Shown: positions 16,912-26,420 of the stretch, piece after piece
Layout of the letters: the number at the start of each line of letters is the position of its first letter
How positions within the stretch are numbered: position 1 is the first letter of the stretch
NCBI RefSeq assembly: GCF_004138485.1
Contig: NZ_RYEV01000005.1
Span: forward strand, 1,040,827-1,104,826
Direction: 5' to 3'
Source of the DNA: Peristeroidobacter soli
GTDB lineage: Bacteria; Pseudomonadota; Gammaproteobacteria; Steroidobacterales; Steroidobacteraceae
DNA length: 64,000 bases
The notes under the pieces: generated by a model
What the model saw: only the letters and a program-made list of their open reading frames with translations
Told to the model about the DNA's origin: nothing
Databases searched by the model: none
Position numbers and translations under genes: made by a program

Positions 16912-18074
16912 CCTGGCGCCCCTCGGCCGCGACTCGCGCAGTCCGTGCCGCTCTCGATTCCGACCCCCAGCACGGCGCGGTGGTGCCGCCGCTGCATCTC
17001 ACATCGACGTTCTCGTTCAAATGTTTTGGCGAGAAGCGCACCTACGACTATTCGCGATCGGGCAATCCGACCCGGGATGCGCTGGGCGAGGCGATCGCGT
17101 CGCTCGAGGGGGGCGCGGGCGCCGTCGTCACAGCGTCCGGCATGGCCGCCGTCCATCTCGCGTGTCAGCTGCTGTCGCATGACGACCTGCTGATTGCTCC
17201 GCATGACTGCTACGGCGGCACGCATCGCCTGTTCAGCAATCTCGCGCGCCGTGGCCAGCTGCGGGTCGAGTTCGTCGATCAGACGGATGAAGCCGCCCTG
17301 GCCGCCGCGTTGGCTCGCAAGCCGAAGCTCGTGTGGGTGGAAACGCCCAGCAATCCTCTGCTGCGGATCGTCGACATTCAGAAGGTCGCCGACCAGGCGC
17401 ATGCGATCGGCGCGTGGCTGCTCGTCGACAACACGTTCCTGTCGCCGGTGTGGCAGCAGCCGCTGTCGCTGGGCGCGGACTTCGTGTTGCATTCAACGAC
17501 CAAGTATCTCAATGGTCACAGCGATGTGGTCGGCGGCACGATCGTTTCTTCCACCCCGGAGCTGCACGAGCGCGTGGTGTGGTGGGCGAACTGTATCGGC
17601 GTCACCGGCGCGCCGTTCGACAGCTTCATGACGTTGCGAGGCATTCGCACGCTGCATGCTCGTTTGAAAGTGCATGGTGACAATGCCCTCCAGATTGCCA
17701 ACGCGCTGAACGATCACCCGGCGGTCAAAAAGGTGTATTACCCGGGCTTGCCGTCGCATCCTCAGCACGAGCTGGCGAAGCGCCAGCAGAGCGGCTTCGG
17801 CGCGATGCTGAGCTTCGAACTGCGTGGCGGTATCCCGAATGTCTGCGCCTTTCTGGAAGGCCTGGAGACATTCTCGCTCGCGGAATCGCTGGGTGGTGTC
17901 GAGAGCCTGGTGGCGCACCCCGCGTCAATGACTCACGCGGCAATGCCGGCCGACGCTCAGCGCGCGGCTGGTATCAGCGAGACGCTGCTGCGAATCTCGG
18001 TCGGCATCGAATCGGTCGAGGATCTGCTCCAGGATCTGCGCGCCGGATTGGATCGTGCCGCCGCCGTGAAATAG
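16908..18074 (+). CDS. metB: Cystathionine gamma-synthase-type PLP enzyme
   Basis: Cys/Met metabolism PLP enzyme, 388 residues. Motifs: YDYSRSGNPTRDALGEAIA, the PLP Lys in HSTTKYLNGHSDVVGG, and SLAESLGGVESLVAHPASMT. Translationally coupled to metX, so it should condense acylated homoserine with cysteine to give cystathionine. Members using sulfide instead (O-acylhomoserine sulfhydrylase) are close relatives, and sequence alone does not fully separate them. Shares SAM-riboswitch control with metX. Confidence 0.9.
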   Translation: MTWRPSAATRAVRAALDSDPQHGAVVPPLHLTSTFSFKCFGEKRTYDYSRSGNPTRDALGEAIASLEGGAGAVVTASGMAAVHLACQLLSHDDLLIAPHDCYGGTHRLFSNLARRGQLRVEFVDQTDEAALAAALARKPKLVWVETPSNPLLRIVDIQKVADQAHAIGAWLLVDNTFLSPVWQQPLSLGADFVLHSTTKYLNGHSDVVGGTIVSSTPELHERVVWWANCIGVTGAPFDSFMTLRGIRTLHARLKVHGDNALQIANALNDHPAVKKVYYPGLPSHPQHELAKRQQSGFGAMLSFELRGGIPNVCAFLEGLETFSLAESLGGVESLVAHPASMTHAAMPADAQRAAGISETLLRISVGIESVEDLLQDLRAGLDRAAAVK

Positions 18075-18216
18075 CGGAAATATATGTCAAGTTGATTGTT
18101 TCTTGACTCGTTGCTGCGGTTGCGGCTGCCGCAGCAGTCTGCTATCAACCTCCCGGCCGTCAAAGCGATCCTAGAATCGCCGGCGACGCACGGACGAACT
18201 GGGAGGAATGATCGTG

Positions 18217-20511
18217 ATGAGATTTCGTGTGGTGGCGCTCGCGCTGCTCTTCTGCTGTTTGTGGGGGTGCGGCGGCGGAGGCGGCGGTGACGGTGGCGAT
18301 GACACCTCGATCTCGCTATCGACCAGCTCGATCACATTGGATGCCGACCTGGGTTCGACGAGCTTTGCGAGCTCGACGCTCACCGTCAATTTTCGCGGAG
18401 CAGGCGTCGTCGTCGGCACGCTCCCGGGCCAAACGATGCCCACCTGGCTGCTGTCGCCCGTGCCGGAGAATTCGACGACGACGCAAGTCGTTTTCTCGGT
18501 GCGTGCGTTTGCCTATTCGATGCCACGCGGTACCTACACAACCACGTTGCGGTTCGTAACGGGCCGCGAAGATCAGAGCCATCTCAAGACCGCAGACCTG
18601 ACGGTTACTCTGCGCGTGAACACGCCGTTCAATGCGTCTGTCGCCGCGCCATTGGCATTCGTGCAGGCAGATGGCGCCACCAGCGCGACGGCCGTCGGGC
18701 CCTCCGCGATCCAGATCGTCGGCGAGAATCTCCAGTGGCGGGCCACTGCGAATCAGCCCTGGGTAGGCTTCGGAGCTACGAGCGGCACGCAGGCGGGCAA
18801 TCTCACGATCACTGCGAACCGTCAAAGCCTCCCGCTGGGTGTGCATACGGCGCAGATCTCCATCATCGACGACCGGCGTAACCGCACCCTGACGTTCCCC
18901 GTGACGTTCGAAATCCGGCCAGCGCGCATCGCGCTGAGTGCAAGCACGTTCGATTACACGGTCACGCCGCAAACACTTGCGACCGAGTTCACTCGCTCGC
19001 TCACCGTGTCGGATGAGCTGAACGGAACGAACGCAGCGAAGGGAGTCACGTGGACTGCGACTACGGGCGCTCCGTGGCTGACGCTCTCGAGCGGGGCCGG
19101 AAGCTCCGCGTCCAATCAACAGCTGACGGTGAGCCTCGACTCCGCTCGATTGAACGTGCTGCCATCGGGCACGTACAACACCAGCATCACTTTCAATTAT
19201 CAGGATAGCGGTGGCAGCGCTCGCACGGCCGAACTGCCTGTCACGCTCAACGTACGAATGCCGCTCGCCCGCGCGGCCTCGCCTTATCTGCTCGCGCCTG
19301 GCGCGGGGGCGACGCTGCGGTTACGGGGGCAGGACATCCGCGACGTCGATATGTCGTCGTTGTCGGTTGACGGTGCATCGGCGGCCACGCTCACGCGCGT
19401 CGATGCGGATAGCGTGACGCTGCAGATGCCCGCCTTGGGCGCCGGTGTCTATCCCATTCGTTTCAATACGGCTTCGGGGCTCACGCGCTCAGCCGCACGC
19501 GTCGTGGTGCAGGCGTCGAATTTGGGCGAAGGGGTGATCCAGTCGCCGAACGCGAAACGACTGGTGCTGGATGAGCAGCGCGGCCGGTTGATCGCGATCG
19601 ATCGCACCCAGTCTCAACTCGAGAGCTATCGCTGGAACGGTGCGACCTGGGCGGCGGAGATCACGCTGACGATTCCGGAGATTGCCGATGCGGTGCTCAC
19701 TCGCAATGGCGAGGAGGTGATCGTCGTCGCGCGTCACGCGATCTATGCGCTCGATGCGGATGATCTTTCGCAGCCGCGCACCGAGGTGTGGGCGCTGCCG
19801 TCGGGGCAGAACCGGACGGCCTCATTCAATACGATTCAGCTCAATGAGCTCGGCGTCGGTCTGATCGCCCAGACCTACCACTTTGCCGGCCTCTCGGGTA
19901 ACACTTCGATCCTGCGGTTCGATTCGATCCTGCGCGACGCGCCGACAGGATTCAACTTCGAGTCTCTTTATGAGGCGCAGCTGGCGCAGAGCCCGACTGG
20001 CCGCTATCTGATGGTTGGCGAGTATGGGGTATCGCCGCCGATCGCTCCCTGGCTGTACGACAGCGATGATATCGCCACCGGTCTGCTCGGGGCCCGAACC
20101 ACGCCGATCCAGACCGGCGGTTCGATAGCGATCCAGATCAGTCACTCCGAGACGCGCATCCTGCAGTCCTTCGCTCAGGTCTATAACTTCTCTGGTCAAT
20201 TGCTCGGCCGACTGCCAACAGGGGGTTACATTCAGAACTTCGCGACCCTGTCGCCGAACGGCGAGCGAGCCTACCGGCTCGTGCGCACCCCGAGCGGCAG
20301 CAGTCTCGCCGTTCACGATCTCACGGCGACGCCCACCCCGGAGTATCCAGAGATCGATCAGGTCGCGCTGCCCGCGGATGTCATTCAATACAACGCGGAC
20401 ATCGCGCTCTATCCTGGCGCCACGCTGTCAGTTGCGGCAGTCATGAGCCGCGATGGACGTTACCTGTTCCTCGCCGGTCCTGAGCGGATCGTCGTGGTGG
20501 ATGTGAACTGA
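18217..20511 (+). CDS. Large lipoprotein with Ig-like repeats and a C-terminal propeller-like part
   Basis: 764-residue predicted lipoprotein. Residues 1-17 form a signal with lipobox LWGC, followed by a Gly/Asp linker. From about 30 to 350 are three related Ig-like, BACON-type segments (for example GAPWLTLSSGAGSS; NQPWVGFGATSGTQAG). About 350-430 is an IPT/TIG-like domain (SPYLLAPGAGATLRL). The remainder has repeated beta-strand blocks (KRLVLDEQRGRLIAIDRTQS, LYPGATLSVAAVMSRDGRYL) typical of a beta-propeller. The start is the third possible codon (ATG at 18217), 9 nt after GGGAGGA. Function unknown; the domain set suggests surface carbohydrate or protein binding. Confidence 0.8.
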   Translation: MRFRVVALALLFCCLWGCGGGGGGDGGDDTSISLSTSSITLDADLGSTSFASSTLTVNFRGAGVVVGTLPGQTMPTWLLSPVPENSTTTQVVFSVRAFAYSMPRGTYTTTLRFVTGREDQSHLKTADLTVTLRVNTPFNASVAAPLAFVQADGATSATAVGPSAIQIVGENLQWRATANQPWVGFGATSGTQAGNLTITANRQSLPLGVHTAQISIIDDRRNRTLTFPVTFEIRPARIALSASTFDYTVTPQTLATEFTRSLTVSDELNGTNAAKGVTWTATTGAPWLTLSSGAGSSASNQQLTVSLDSARLNVLPSGTYNTSITFNYQDSGGSARTAELPVTLNVRMPLARAASPYLLAPGAGATLRLRGQDIRDVDMSSLSVDGASAATLTRVDADSVTLQMPALGAGVYPIRFNTASGLTRSAARVVVQASNLGEGVIQSPNAKRLVLDEQRGRLIAIDRTQSQLESYRWNGATWAAEITLTIPEIADAVLTRNGEEVIVVARHAIYALDADDLSQPRTEVWALPSGQNRTASFNTIQLNELGVGLIAQTYHFAGLSGNTSILRFDSILRDAPTGFNFESLYEAQLAQSPTGRYLMVGEYGVSPPIAPWLYDSDDIATGLLGARTTPIQTGGSIAIQISHSETRILQSFAQVYNFSGQLLGRLPTGGYIQNFATLSPNGERAYRLVRTPSGSSLAVHDLTATPTPEYPEIDQVALPADVIQYNADIALYPGATLSVAAVMSRDGRYLFLAGPERIVVVDVN

Positions 20512-20525
20512 GGACCTGCTTTCAC

Positions 20526-21491
20526 ATGAGAACCAGAGTCACCGAGCTGCTCGGCACGCGCTATCCCATCATTCAAGGCGGCATGCAATGGGTGGGCACC
20601 GCTGAGCTGGCGTCGGCCGTTTCCAACGCCGGCGCACTCGGCATTCTCACGGCGCTCACCCAGCCGACGCCGGCAGATCTGCGTAAAGAGATCGAACGCT
20701 GCCGGACGATGACGGATCAGCCGTTCGGTGTGAATCTCACGATCCTGCCGGCGATCACGCCGCCGCCGTACGCGGAATATTTGCAGGTGATCATGGATAG
20801 CGGCGTGAAGATCGTCGAGACCGCCGGCAACAATCCCAAGGATTTCATCGGCAAGCTCAAGGAGCGCGGCATCAGGGTCGTGCACAAATGCACGTCGGTG
20901 CGTCATGCGTTGTCGGCGCAGCGGGCGGGTGTCGATGCGGTCAGCATCGATGGCTTCGAATGCGCCGGTCATCCGGGTGAAGACGATGTTCCCAATCTGA
21001 TTCTGATTCCGGCCGCCGTGCGTGCGCTCGAGATTCCCGTGATTGCATCGGGTGGAATCGGCGACGGGCGAGGGATGGCCGCGGCGTTCGCGCTGGGCGC
21101 TCATGGCATCAACATGGGCACGCGCTTCATGATCACCAAAGAAGCGCCGCTTCACGACAACATCAAACAAGCGCTGGCGAAGGCCGGCGAGCGCGATACC
21201 AATCTGATCTTCCGAACCATGCACAACACCGCGCGCGTGTTCAAGAATGCGATCTCGAACGAGGTGGTCGCGATGGAAAAGCAGGGCGCGAAGTTCGAGG
21301 AAGTGCGTCCGCTCGTGGCCGGTGTCCGCGGCAGGCAGGCGCTCAAGGAAGGAAACATCGACGGCGGCGTGATCAGCGCCGGCATGGTGATCGGATTGAT
21401 CGACGACGTGCCGAGTTGTGCCGAGCTGGTCGAACGGATCGTGGCGGATTGTCGGGCGCACCTGCGGGCGGCAGCGGAGCTCGTGGCCTGA
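20526..21491 (+). CDS. Nitronate monooxygenase (2-nitropropane dioxygenase family)
   Basis: FMN-dependent TIM-barrel enzyme, 321 residues. Motifs: PIIQGGMQWVGTAELASAVS, FGVNLTI, DGFECAGHPGEDD with the catalytic-type His, and the FMN phosphate site ASGGIGDGRGMAAAFALGA followed by GINMGTRF. The family oxidises nitronates such as propionate-3-nitronate. It starts 14 bp after the lipoprotein stop but has no functional link to it. Class II FMN NMO-like by motif; exact substrate uncertain. Confidence 0.9.
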   Translation: MRTRVTELLGTRYPIIQGGMQWVGTAELASAVSNAGALGILTALTQPTPADLRKEIERCRTMTDQPFGVNLTILPAITPPPYAEYLQVIMDSGVKIVETAGNNPKDFIGKLKERGIRVVHKCTSVRHALSAQRAGVDAVSIDGFECAGHPGEDDVPNLILIPAAVRALEIPVIASGGIGDGRGMAAAFALGAHGINMGTRFMITKEAPLHDNIKQALAKAGERDTNLIFRTMHNTARVFKNAISNEVVAMEKQGAKFEEVRPLVAGVRGRQALKEGNIDGGVISAGMVIGLIDDVPSCAELVERIVADCRAHLRAAAELVA

Positions 21492-21856
21492 GCTCGCCGT
21501 GGACAGCCGCCTAGCCCCCGGGCAGGCCCGGATCGGGTCCATTTTCCGAAAAGTCGGCATCGTCCCGGAGGCCTGTTCCTCCGCGGATCGTCGGCGTCGG
21601 GCAGGCCCTGGAATGGGTCTATACCGGAACTCCGCGCAAAGCCCCCTCCGGGTGGAGGCTCACCGGATCGACTCACTGGCCATGTTTCACGCCGGTGCCG
21701 AGGGGCGGCAAGGAAGGGGGCCGGTCGCTCCTGCAAAAGCGGCCGTCGGAGTTCGACGGCCGGCTCAGTACCGATCTGCCACTCCTTATATTAAGGAGTG
21801 GACCCGGCGCCTGGATTGACCCAGGGGGCGGGGCTGAAAGTGGGGGAGCTGTGGAT
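21492..21856. other. Intergenic region with one perfect hairpin
   Basis: No gene seen on either strand. The only clear structure is a perfect 10-bp hairpin CCACTCCTTA-TAT-TAAGGAGTGG at 21779-21801, without a following U-tract on either strand, so it is not an evident terminator for the nitronate monooxygenase. Confidence 0.6.
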
Positions 21857-21884
21857 AAAAACAGGCCGGCGCTAGGCCGGCCTG
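21857..21884 (-). terminator. Intrinsic terminator of the candidate sRNA / leu transcript
   Basis: On the minus strand CAGGCCGGC-CTAGC-GCCGGCCTG, a perfect 9-bp GC-rich stem with a 5-nt loop, followed at once by TTTTT (21861-21857). Classic rho-independent terminator. Confidence 0.85.
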
Positions 21885-22057
21885 GGATGTGGCAACTTAA
21901 GACTTACGTCGTGGCGGCATCGGTTTGAGCCGATACCGGCCTTGGGGACTAACCCGACACGAGTCCCGTTTCCACCAAAGACACCTCGACCGTAGTGGTC
22001 GAGACATGGAGATTTGCCCGAAGGCGGAAGCGGCGGAAGAGATCGAATCCGTCGCCT
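21857..22057 (-). ncRNA. Candidate small RNA gene between leuB and nmo
   Basis: About 200 nt bounded by a promoter-like sequence upstream (22095-22065) and a strong intrinsic terminator at its end. Internal perfect or near-perfect hairpins: CTCGACC/GGTCGAG (21985-22003), GGGACT/AGTCCC (21945-21967) and an 8-bp stem with one mismatch (21915-21938). The last two could be enclosed by a GTGG/CCAC helix, giving a three-way junction. No open reading frame of note on this strand. I could not match it to tmRNA, RNase P, SRP or 6S RNA by eye; a divergent 6S homologue is not excluded. Alternatively it is an unusually long leuB 3' UTR. Confidence 0.45.
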
Positions 22058-22064
22058 GGGACAG

Positions 22065-22095
22065 ATCATAACCGGTTCGCCCGGATTGTGGTCAA
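22065..22095 (-). promoter_or_regulatory. Promoter candidate for the small RNA
   Basis: TTGACC (22095-22090) and TATGAT (22070-22065) on the minus strand with a 19-bp spacer, slightly longer than ideal. It lies 59 bp after the leuB stop and would start transcription near 22057. Confidence 0.5.
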
Positions 22096-22153
22096 GATTA
22101 TTCTGCGACCGGACAAATTTTTTCCGGGCTAATAAAATCAATAACTTACGATT

Positions 22154-23215
22154 TTACTTCAGCAACTTGGCCAGGACCGCATCACCCGCCTGAGCGGTGC
22201 TCGCAGCCACTCCACCGGCGGCAATATCGGCCGTCCGGACCCCCTCGGAAATGACATTTCGGACCGCCGTTTCGACCGCTTCGGCTTCCTTCGGCAGGTC
22301 GAGCGAGTGACGCAGCAGCATCGCGACGCTGAGGAGGGTGCCGAACGGATTCGCGATGCCTTTGCCCGCGATGTCGGGTGCGGAACCATGGATGGGTTCA
22401 TACAAACCGAGCTTGCCGGCACCGAGCGATGCCGACGGCAACAGGCCGAGTGAGCCGGCGAGCATCGACGCTTCGTCGGTGAGGATGTCGCCAAACATAT
22501 TTTCAGTGAGCACGACGTCGAAGTGCGCCGGCTTGCGGATCAGCAGCATCGCCGCCGAGTCGACCAGCTGATGCTCGTACTTCACGTCCGGAAATTCTTC
22601 ATTCAGCACTTTCTCGACGGTGCTGCGCCACAGGCGCGATGTTTCCAACACGTTGGCCTTGTCGACTGACGTGATGAATTTGCGGCGGCCTCGCGCGAGA
22701 TTGCCGGCCACACGGGTCACGCGGGTGATCTCGTCGACGGAGTAGGTGCACAAGTCGCTTGCCGAATTCTCCGTGCGGGTCTTCTCACCGAAGTAGATGC
22801 CGCCGGTCAGCTCGCGCACGACCATGATGTCGGTGCCCTTGAGCACTTCAGGCTTGAGCGGAGATGCATCGAGCAAGTCGGTGTGCAATGAGACGGGGCG
22901 CAGGTTCGCGAACAGGCCGAGCGCTTTACGCAACGCGAGCAGGCCTTGCTCAGGGCGAATCCTGGCGTTCGGGTCGGACCACTTCGGACCGCCCACCGCG
23001 CCGAGCAGCACCGCGTCAGCAGTGCCGCACGCGGACGTCGTTTGCGAGGGCAGCGCACTCTGCGTCGCGTCGATCGCGGCGCCACCGATCAGGTGATGCG
23101 CAAACTTGAAATCGTGTCCGTAACGGCTCGCAACCGCTTCCAGCACGCGCACGCCCTGTTGAGTGACTTCCGGGCCGATGCCGTCGCCGCCGAGTACTAC
23201 GATGCTTGCTTCCAT
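22154..23215 (-). CDS. leuB: 3-isopropylmalate dehydrogenase LeuB
   Basis: NAD-dependent beta-decarboxylating dehydrogenase, 353 residues, third leucine-specific step. Motifs: [45 protein letters not shown] (the IPMDH-type ELTGG signature), [20 protein letters not shown] and [14 protein letters not shown]. Last gene of leuCDB, 39 bp after leuD. Confidence 0.96.
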   Translation of the reverse strand: MEASIVVLGGDGIGPEVTQQGVRVLEAVASRYGHDFKFAHHLIGGAAIDATQSALPSQTTSACGTADAVLLGAVGGPKWSDPNARIRPEQGLLALRKALGLFANLRPVSLHTDLLDASPLKPEVLKGTDIMVVRELTGGIYFGEKTRTENSASDLCTYSVDEITRVTRVAGNLARGRRKFITSVDKANVLETSRLWRSTVEKVLNEEFPDVKYEHQLVDSAAMLLIRKPAHFDVVLTENMFGDILTDEASMLAGSLGLLPSASLGAGKLGLYEPIHGSAPDIAGKGIANPFGTLLSVAMLLRHSLDLPKEAEAVETAVRNVISEGVRTADIAAGGVAASTAQAGDAVLAKLLK

Positions 23216-23254
23216 GGAAATGACTACTGACTGGTGACTAATGACTGGGTCGGA

Positions 23255-23833
23255 TCAGAAACCGCGGGCTTGCTCGTAACGCTCGATCGCGGGCGCTTGT
23301 TGCAGCAGGAAGCCGAGCTCGTCGACGCCATTCATCAGGCACACGCGCGCGAAGCCCTCGATGGGGAATTTCGCGGTCGCACCGGTCGGCAGCGTGAGCG
23401 TGGTCGTGTCGAGATCGATTTTCACGTTCGCGCCGGGATGGTTCGTCAGCCACTGGTGGGTCTGCTCATCGACGACGATGGGCAGCAGGCCGTTCTTCAG
23501 CGAGTTGTTACGGAAGATGTCGGCGATCTCGGTGCTGATGACGGCGCGGAAGCCGTAGTCCAGCAACGCCCAAGGCGCGTGCTCGCGTGACGAGCCGCAG
23601 CCGAAGTTGCGGCCGGCGACGAGAATGTCGCAGCCGGCGACCTCGGGCTTGTTCAGTATGAAATCGGATTTCACCGCGCCATTGGCGTCGTAACGCCAGT
23701 CGGCGAAGGCTTGTTTGCCCAGGCCTTCGCGCGTCGTCGTCGTGAGGAAGCGCGCGGGAATGATCTGGTCGGTGTCGATGTTCGTCACCGGAATGACGAC
23801 AGTGCGAGACTCGATCGTGCGGATGGGTTGCAT
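23255..23833 (-). CDS. leuD: 3-isopropylmalate dehydratase small subunit LeuD
   Basis: Small (swivel-domain) subunit of isopropylmalate isomerase, 192 residues. Motifs: [34 protein letters not shown] and [14 protein letters not shown]. Start chosen at ATG giving [13 protein letters not shown]; the longer reading runs into leuC. It follows leuC by 10 bp. Confidence 0.96.
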   Translation of the reverse strand: MQPIRTIESRTVVIPVTNIDTDQIIPARFLTTTTREGLGKQAFADWRYDANGAVKSDFILNKPEVAGCDILVAGRNFGCGSSREHAPWALLDYGFRAVISTEIADIFRNNSLKNGLLPIVVDEQTHQWLTNHPGANVKIDLDTTTLTLPTGATAKFPIEGFARVCLMNGVDELGFLLQQAPAIERYEQARGF

Positions 23834-23843
23834 GGTCGGGTTC

Positions 23844-25250
23844 TCAGTGAGGGAGGTAGGCGCGGGGGTCGGCGATCTTGCCTGCAATCGCAGCGGCAGC
23901 CGCTGTAGCGGGGCTCGCGAGCAGCGTGCGTGCCCCTGCGCCCTGACGGCCTTCGAAGTTACGATTGCTGGTGCTGACCGCGTATTCGCCGCGACCTGCG
24001 GTGTCGCCGTTCATGCCGATGCACATCGAGCAGCCCGACTCTCGCCATTGCGCGCCGGCCTCGGTAAAGATCTTGTCGAGCCCCAGGCGCTCGGCTTCAC
24101 GCTTCACCTGCTGCGAGCCGGGCACCACGAGCATGCGAACGCCGCTCGCGACCTTGTGGCCTTTGATCACGCCGGCGGCGAGCTCGAGATCGGACAGTCG
24201 TCCGTTGGTGCAGCTGCCGATGAACACGACCTGGATGGGCTTGCCGACCATCGGCTCGCCACCGTGCAGGCCCATGTAGTTCAGCGCCTTCGCGTGCACC
24301 GGATCGTTGGCGACCTCGGGCACGGTGCCGCTGATGGGAACGACCATGCCAGGATGCGTGCCGTAGCTGATCATCGGCTCGAGCTTGCTTGCGTCGATGC
24401 TGACGACGCGATCGAACTTCGCGCCCGGGTCGGTCTTCAATTCACGCCAGCGCGCGACGGCTTCGTCCCACGCTTTGCCTTGCGGAGCGAAGCGACGGCC
24501 CTTGAGGTACGCGAACGTTGTTTCATCCGGTGCGATCAAGCCGGCACGCGCGCCCGCTTCGATGGACATGTTGCAGACGGTCATGCGCTCTTCCATCGAC
24601 AAGGCTTCGATGGCCGAGCCGCGGTATTCGATGACGTAGCCGGTGCCGCCGGACACGCCGATCTCACCGATGATGGCGAGGATCAAATCCTTGGCGGTGA
24701 CGCCCGCACGCAGCTTGCCGGTCACTTCGATCGCAAGTGTCTTCGGCCGACGCTGCAGCAAGCATTGGGTCGCGAGCACGTGGCCCACTTCGGTGGTGCC
24801 GATGCCGAAGGCGAGGGCGCCAAACGCGCCGTGAGTCGCGGTGTGACTGTCGCCGCAAACGATGGTCTTGCCAGGCTGAGTCGCGCCCAACTCGGGACCG
24901 ATCACGTGCACGATGCCGCGAGTGTCGCTGCTCATGTCGTGCAGCTCGACACCGAATTCACGGCAGTTCTTCTCGAACTCCTTCACCTGACGCGCGGCGG
25001 ACTCGACCTTGATCGGCACGCGACCGAACACTTCGTCCGGATCGGTGGGCGTGGAGTGATCCATCGTCGCCAGCACGCGCTCGGGCCGGCGCACTTTCAG
25101 GTTCTGGGCGCGCAGCACGGAGAAGGCCTGCGGCGAAGTGACTTCGTGAACGAGGTGCAGGTCGATGTACAGCACCGCCGGCGTGTCGGCGGATTCGGGA
25201 ACGACCTGGTGTTGTTCCCAGACTTTTTCGAACAGGGTCTTGGCAGTCAT
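23844..25250 (-). CDS. leuC: 3-isopropylmalate dehydratase large subunit LeuC
   Basis: Aconitase-family large subunit carrying the 4Fe-4S cluster, 468 residues. Cluster cysteines are in [13 protein letters not shown] and [10 protein letters not shown]; also [20 protein letters not shown]. Start set at the ATG giving [14 protein letters not shown], the usual N-terminus, although the ribosome-binding site is weak. First of leuC-D-B; leuA is not in the window. Confidence 0.95.
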   Translation of the reverse strand: MTAKTLFEKVWEQHQVVPESADTPAVLYIDLHLVHEVTSPQAFSVLRAQNLKVRRPERVLATMDHSTPTDPDEVFGRVPIKVESAARQVKEFEKNCREFGVELHDMSSDTRGIVHVIGPELGATQPGKTIVCGDSHTATHGAFGALAFGIGTTEVGHVLATQCLLQRRPKTLAIEVTGKLRAGVTAKDLILAIIGEIGVSGGTGYVIEYRGSAIEALSMEERMTVCNMSIEAGARAGLIAPDETTFAYLKGRRFAPQGKAWDEAVARWRELKTDPGAKFDRVVSIDASKLEPMISYGTHPGMVVPISGTVPEVANDPVHAKALNYMGLHGGEPMVGKPIQVVFIGSCTNGRLSDLELAAGVIKGHKVASGVRMLVVPGSQQVKREAERLGLDKIFTEAGAQWRESGCSMCIGMNGDTAGRGEYAVSTSNRNFEGRQGAGARTLLASPATAAAAAIAGKIADPRAYLPH

Positions 25251-25346
25251 GGAGCTAGACCATTGAGCATGATGAAGCGGCAAGGATGCCAGGGCGGGTG
25301 GGGCGCGGGGGTGACGATTGCCGAGGGGGGCATCGTCGGCAGCGAT

Positions 25347-25373
25347 GGGGCGCCGCCATTGCAGCGGCGCCCC
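25347..25373. terminator. Strong hairpin between ilvE and leuC
   Basis: GGGGCGCCGC-CATTGCA-GCGGCGCCCC, a perfect 10-bp stem 14 bp past the ilvE stop. No U-tract follows on the minus strand, so it may be a mRNA-stabilising or processing hairpin rather than a full terminator; on the plus strand TTT follows. Confidence 0.45.
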
Positions 25374-25387
25374 TTTGAATCAACTGC

Positions 25388-26344
25388 TTAGGCGCCGACG
25401 GCCTGCTTCGAGCTGTCGTCGCACAGCTCCAGCCAGCCCCATTTGTCCGCGGTCTTGCCGGTGAACAGGCCGAAGAAGGCCGTCTGAATGGCTTCGGTGA
25501 TCGGGCCGCGCTTGCCGGCGCCGACGGTGATCTTGTCGACCGAGCGTACCGGCGTGATTTCAGCGGCCGTGCCGGTCATGAAGATTTCGTCCGCGAGGTA
25601 CAGGAACTCACGCGGCAGCGGTTGTTCGCGTACTTCAAACCCATGGGCTCGGGCGAGTGTCACGACGGTGTCGCGAGTGATGCCCTGGAGGATCGAGTTC
25701 GCGAGACCCGGCGTGTAGATCACTCCGTCGCGGATGATGAACAGATTCTCGCCGGCGCCTTCGCTGATGGTGCCATCCACGCCGAGGCCAATGCCTTCGG
25801 CAAAGCCCAGTCGCTTGGCTTCCATGCTGATCAGCTGGCTCGACAGGTAATTGCCGGCCGCCTTGCCGAGCGCGGGAATGGTGTTCGGTGCGAGGCGCTG
25901 CCACGATGACACCATCACGTCGACGCCGTTTTCCAGACCCTCGGAGCCGAGGTACGAGCCCCACTCGAAGGCCGCGACGACGGTGTCGATGGGCGGGGCA
26001 ATCTTCGGCGCGACACCGATTTCGCCATAGCCGCGGAATGCGAACGGCCTGAGGTAGGCGCCCTCGGTGAGGCCGTTGACGTTGATGATCTGCTTGCACG
26101 CGGCGCTGATCTCGTCCTGCGTGTAGGGGATCTCGATGGAATAAATCTTCGCCGAATCGAACAGCCGACGGGTGTGATCCTTGAGACGAAAAATCACCGG
26201 GCCGTTCGGGGTCGGATAGGCGCGCTCGCCTTCGAATACCGTCGAGCCGTAATGCAGCGCGTGGGTCAGTACGTGGACCGTGGCTTTTTCCCAGGGCACC
26301 AGCTTGCCGTTGAACCAGATGTGTTTCGCTGCATCGAGGGGCAT
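25388..26344 (-). CDS. ilvE: Branched-chain amino-acid aminotransferase IlvE
   Basis: Fold type IV PLP aminotransferase, 318 residues, last step of Ile, Val and Leu synthesis. Motifs: HIWFNGKLVPWEKATVHVLT, HYGSTVFEGERAY, the PLP Lys in LGKAAGNYLSSQLISMEAKR and DGTISEGAGENLFII. Start at ATG giving MPLDAAKHIWF with AGGAGAG upstream. It follows ilvC by 76 bp, across a hairpin. Confidence 0.95.
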   Translation of the reverse strand: MPLDAAKHIWFNGKLVPWEKATVHVLTHALHYGSTVFEGERAYPTPNGPVIFRLKDHTRRLFDSAKIYSIEIPYTQDEISAACKQIINVNGLTEGAYLRPFAFRGYGEIGVAPKIAPPIDTVVAAFEWGSYLGSEGLENGVDVMVSSWQRLAPNTIPALGKAAGNYLSSQLISMEAKRLGFAEGIGLGVDGTISEGAGENLFIIRDGVIYTPGLANSILQGITRDTVVTLARAHGFEVREQPLPREFLYLADEIFMTGTAAEITPVRSVDKITVGAGKRGPITEAIQTAFFGLFTGKTADKWGWLELCDDSSKQAVGA

Positions 26345-26375
26345 GTCGACTCTCCTGTGAGGGGGCCGCAGGCGA

Positions 26376-26399
26376 AAACGGCGCCCTGAGGCGCCGTTT
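26376..26399 (-). terminator. Hairpin between ilvC and ilvE
   Basis: AAACGGCGCC-loop-GGCGCCGTTT, a perfect 10-bp stem with a 4-nt loop (CTGA as read on the plus strand); on the minus strand it ends in four T. It could act as a partial terminator that sets the ilvC:ilvE ratio. Confidence 0.6.
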
Positions 26400-26420
26400 C
26401 CGTTCACGACCGTCGTGAAA

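Noticed and set aside
21857-22057. tmRNA, RNase P RNA, SRP RNA or 6S RNA
   Set aside because: I could not see tag-peptide and tRNA-like ends, the RNase P core, the SRP GGAAG loop or a 6S-type long bubble; 6S is only weakly excluded.
23715-25391. 558-codon plus-strand open frame opposite leuC
   Set aside because: A shadow of leuC caused by high GC at third positions; no recognisable domain or ribosome-binding site.
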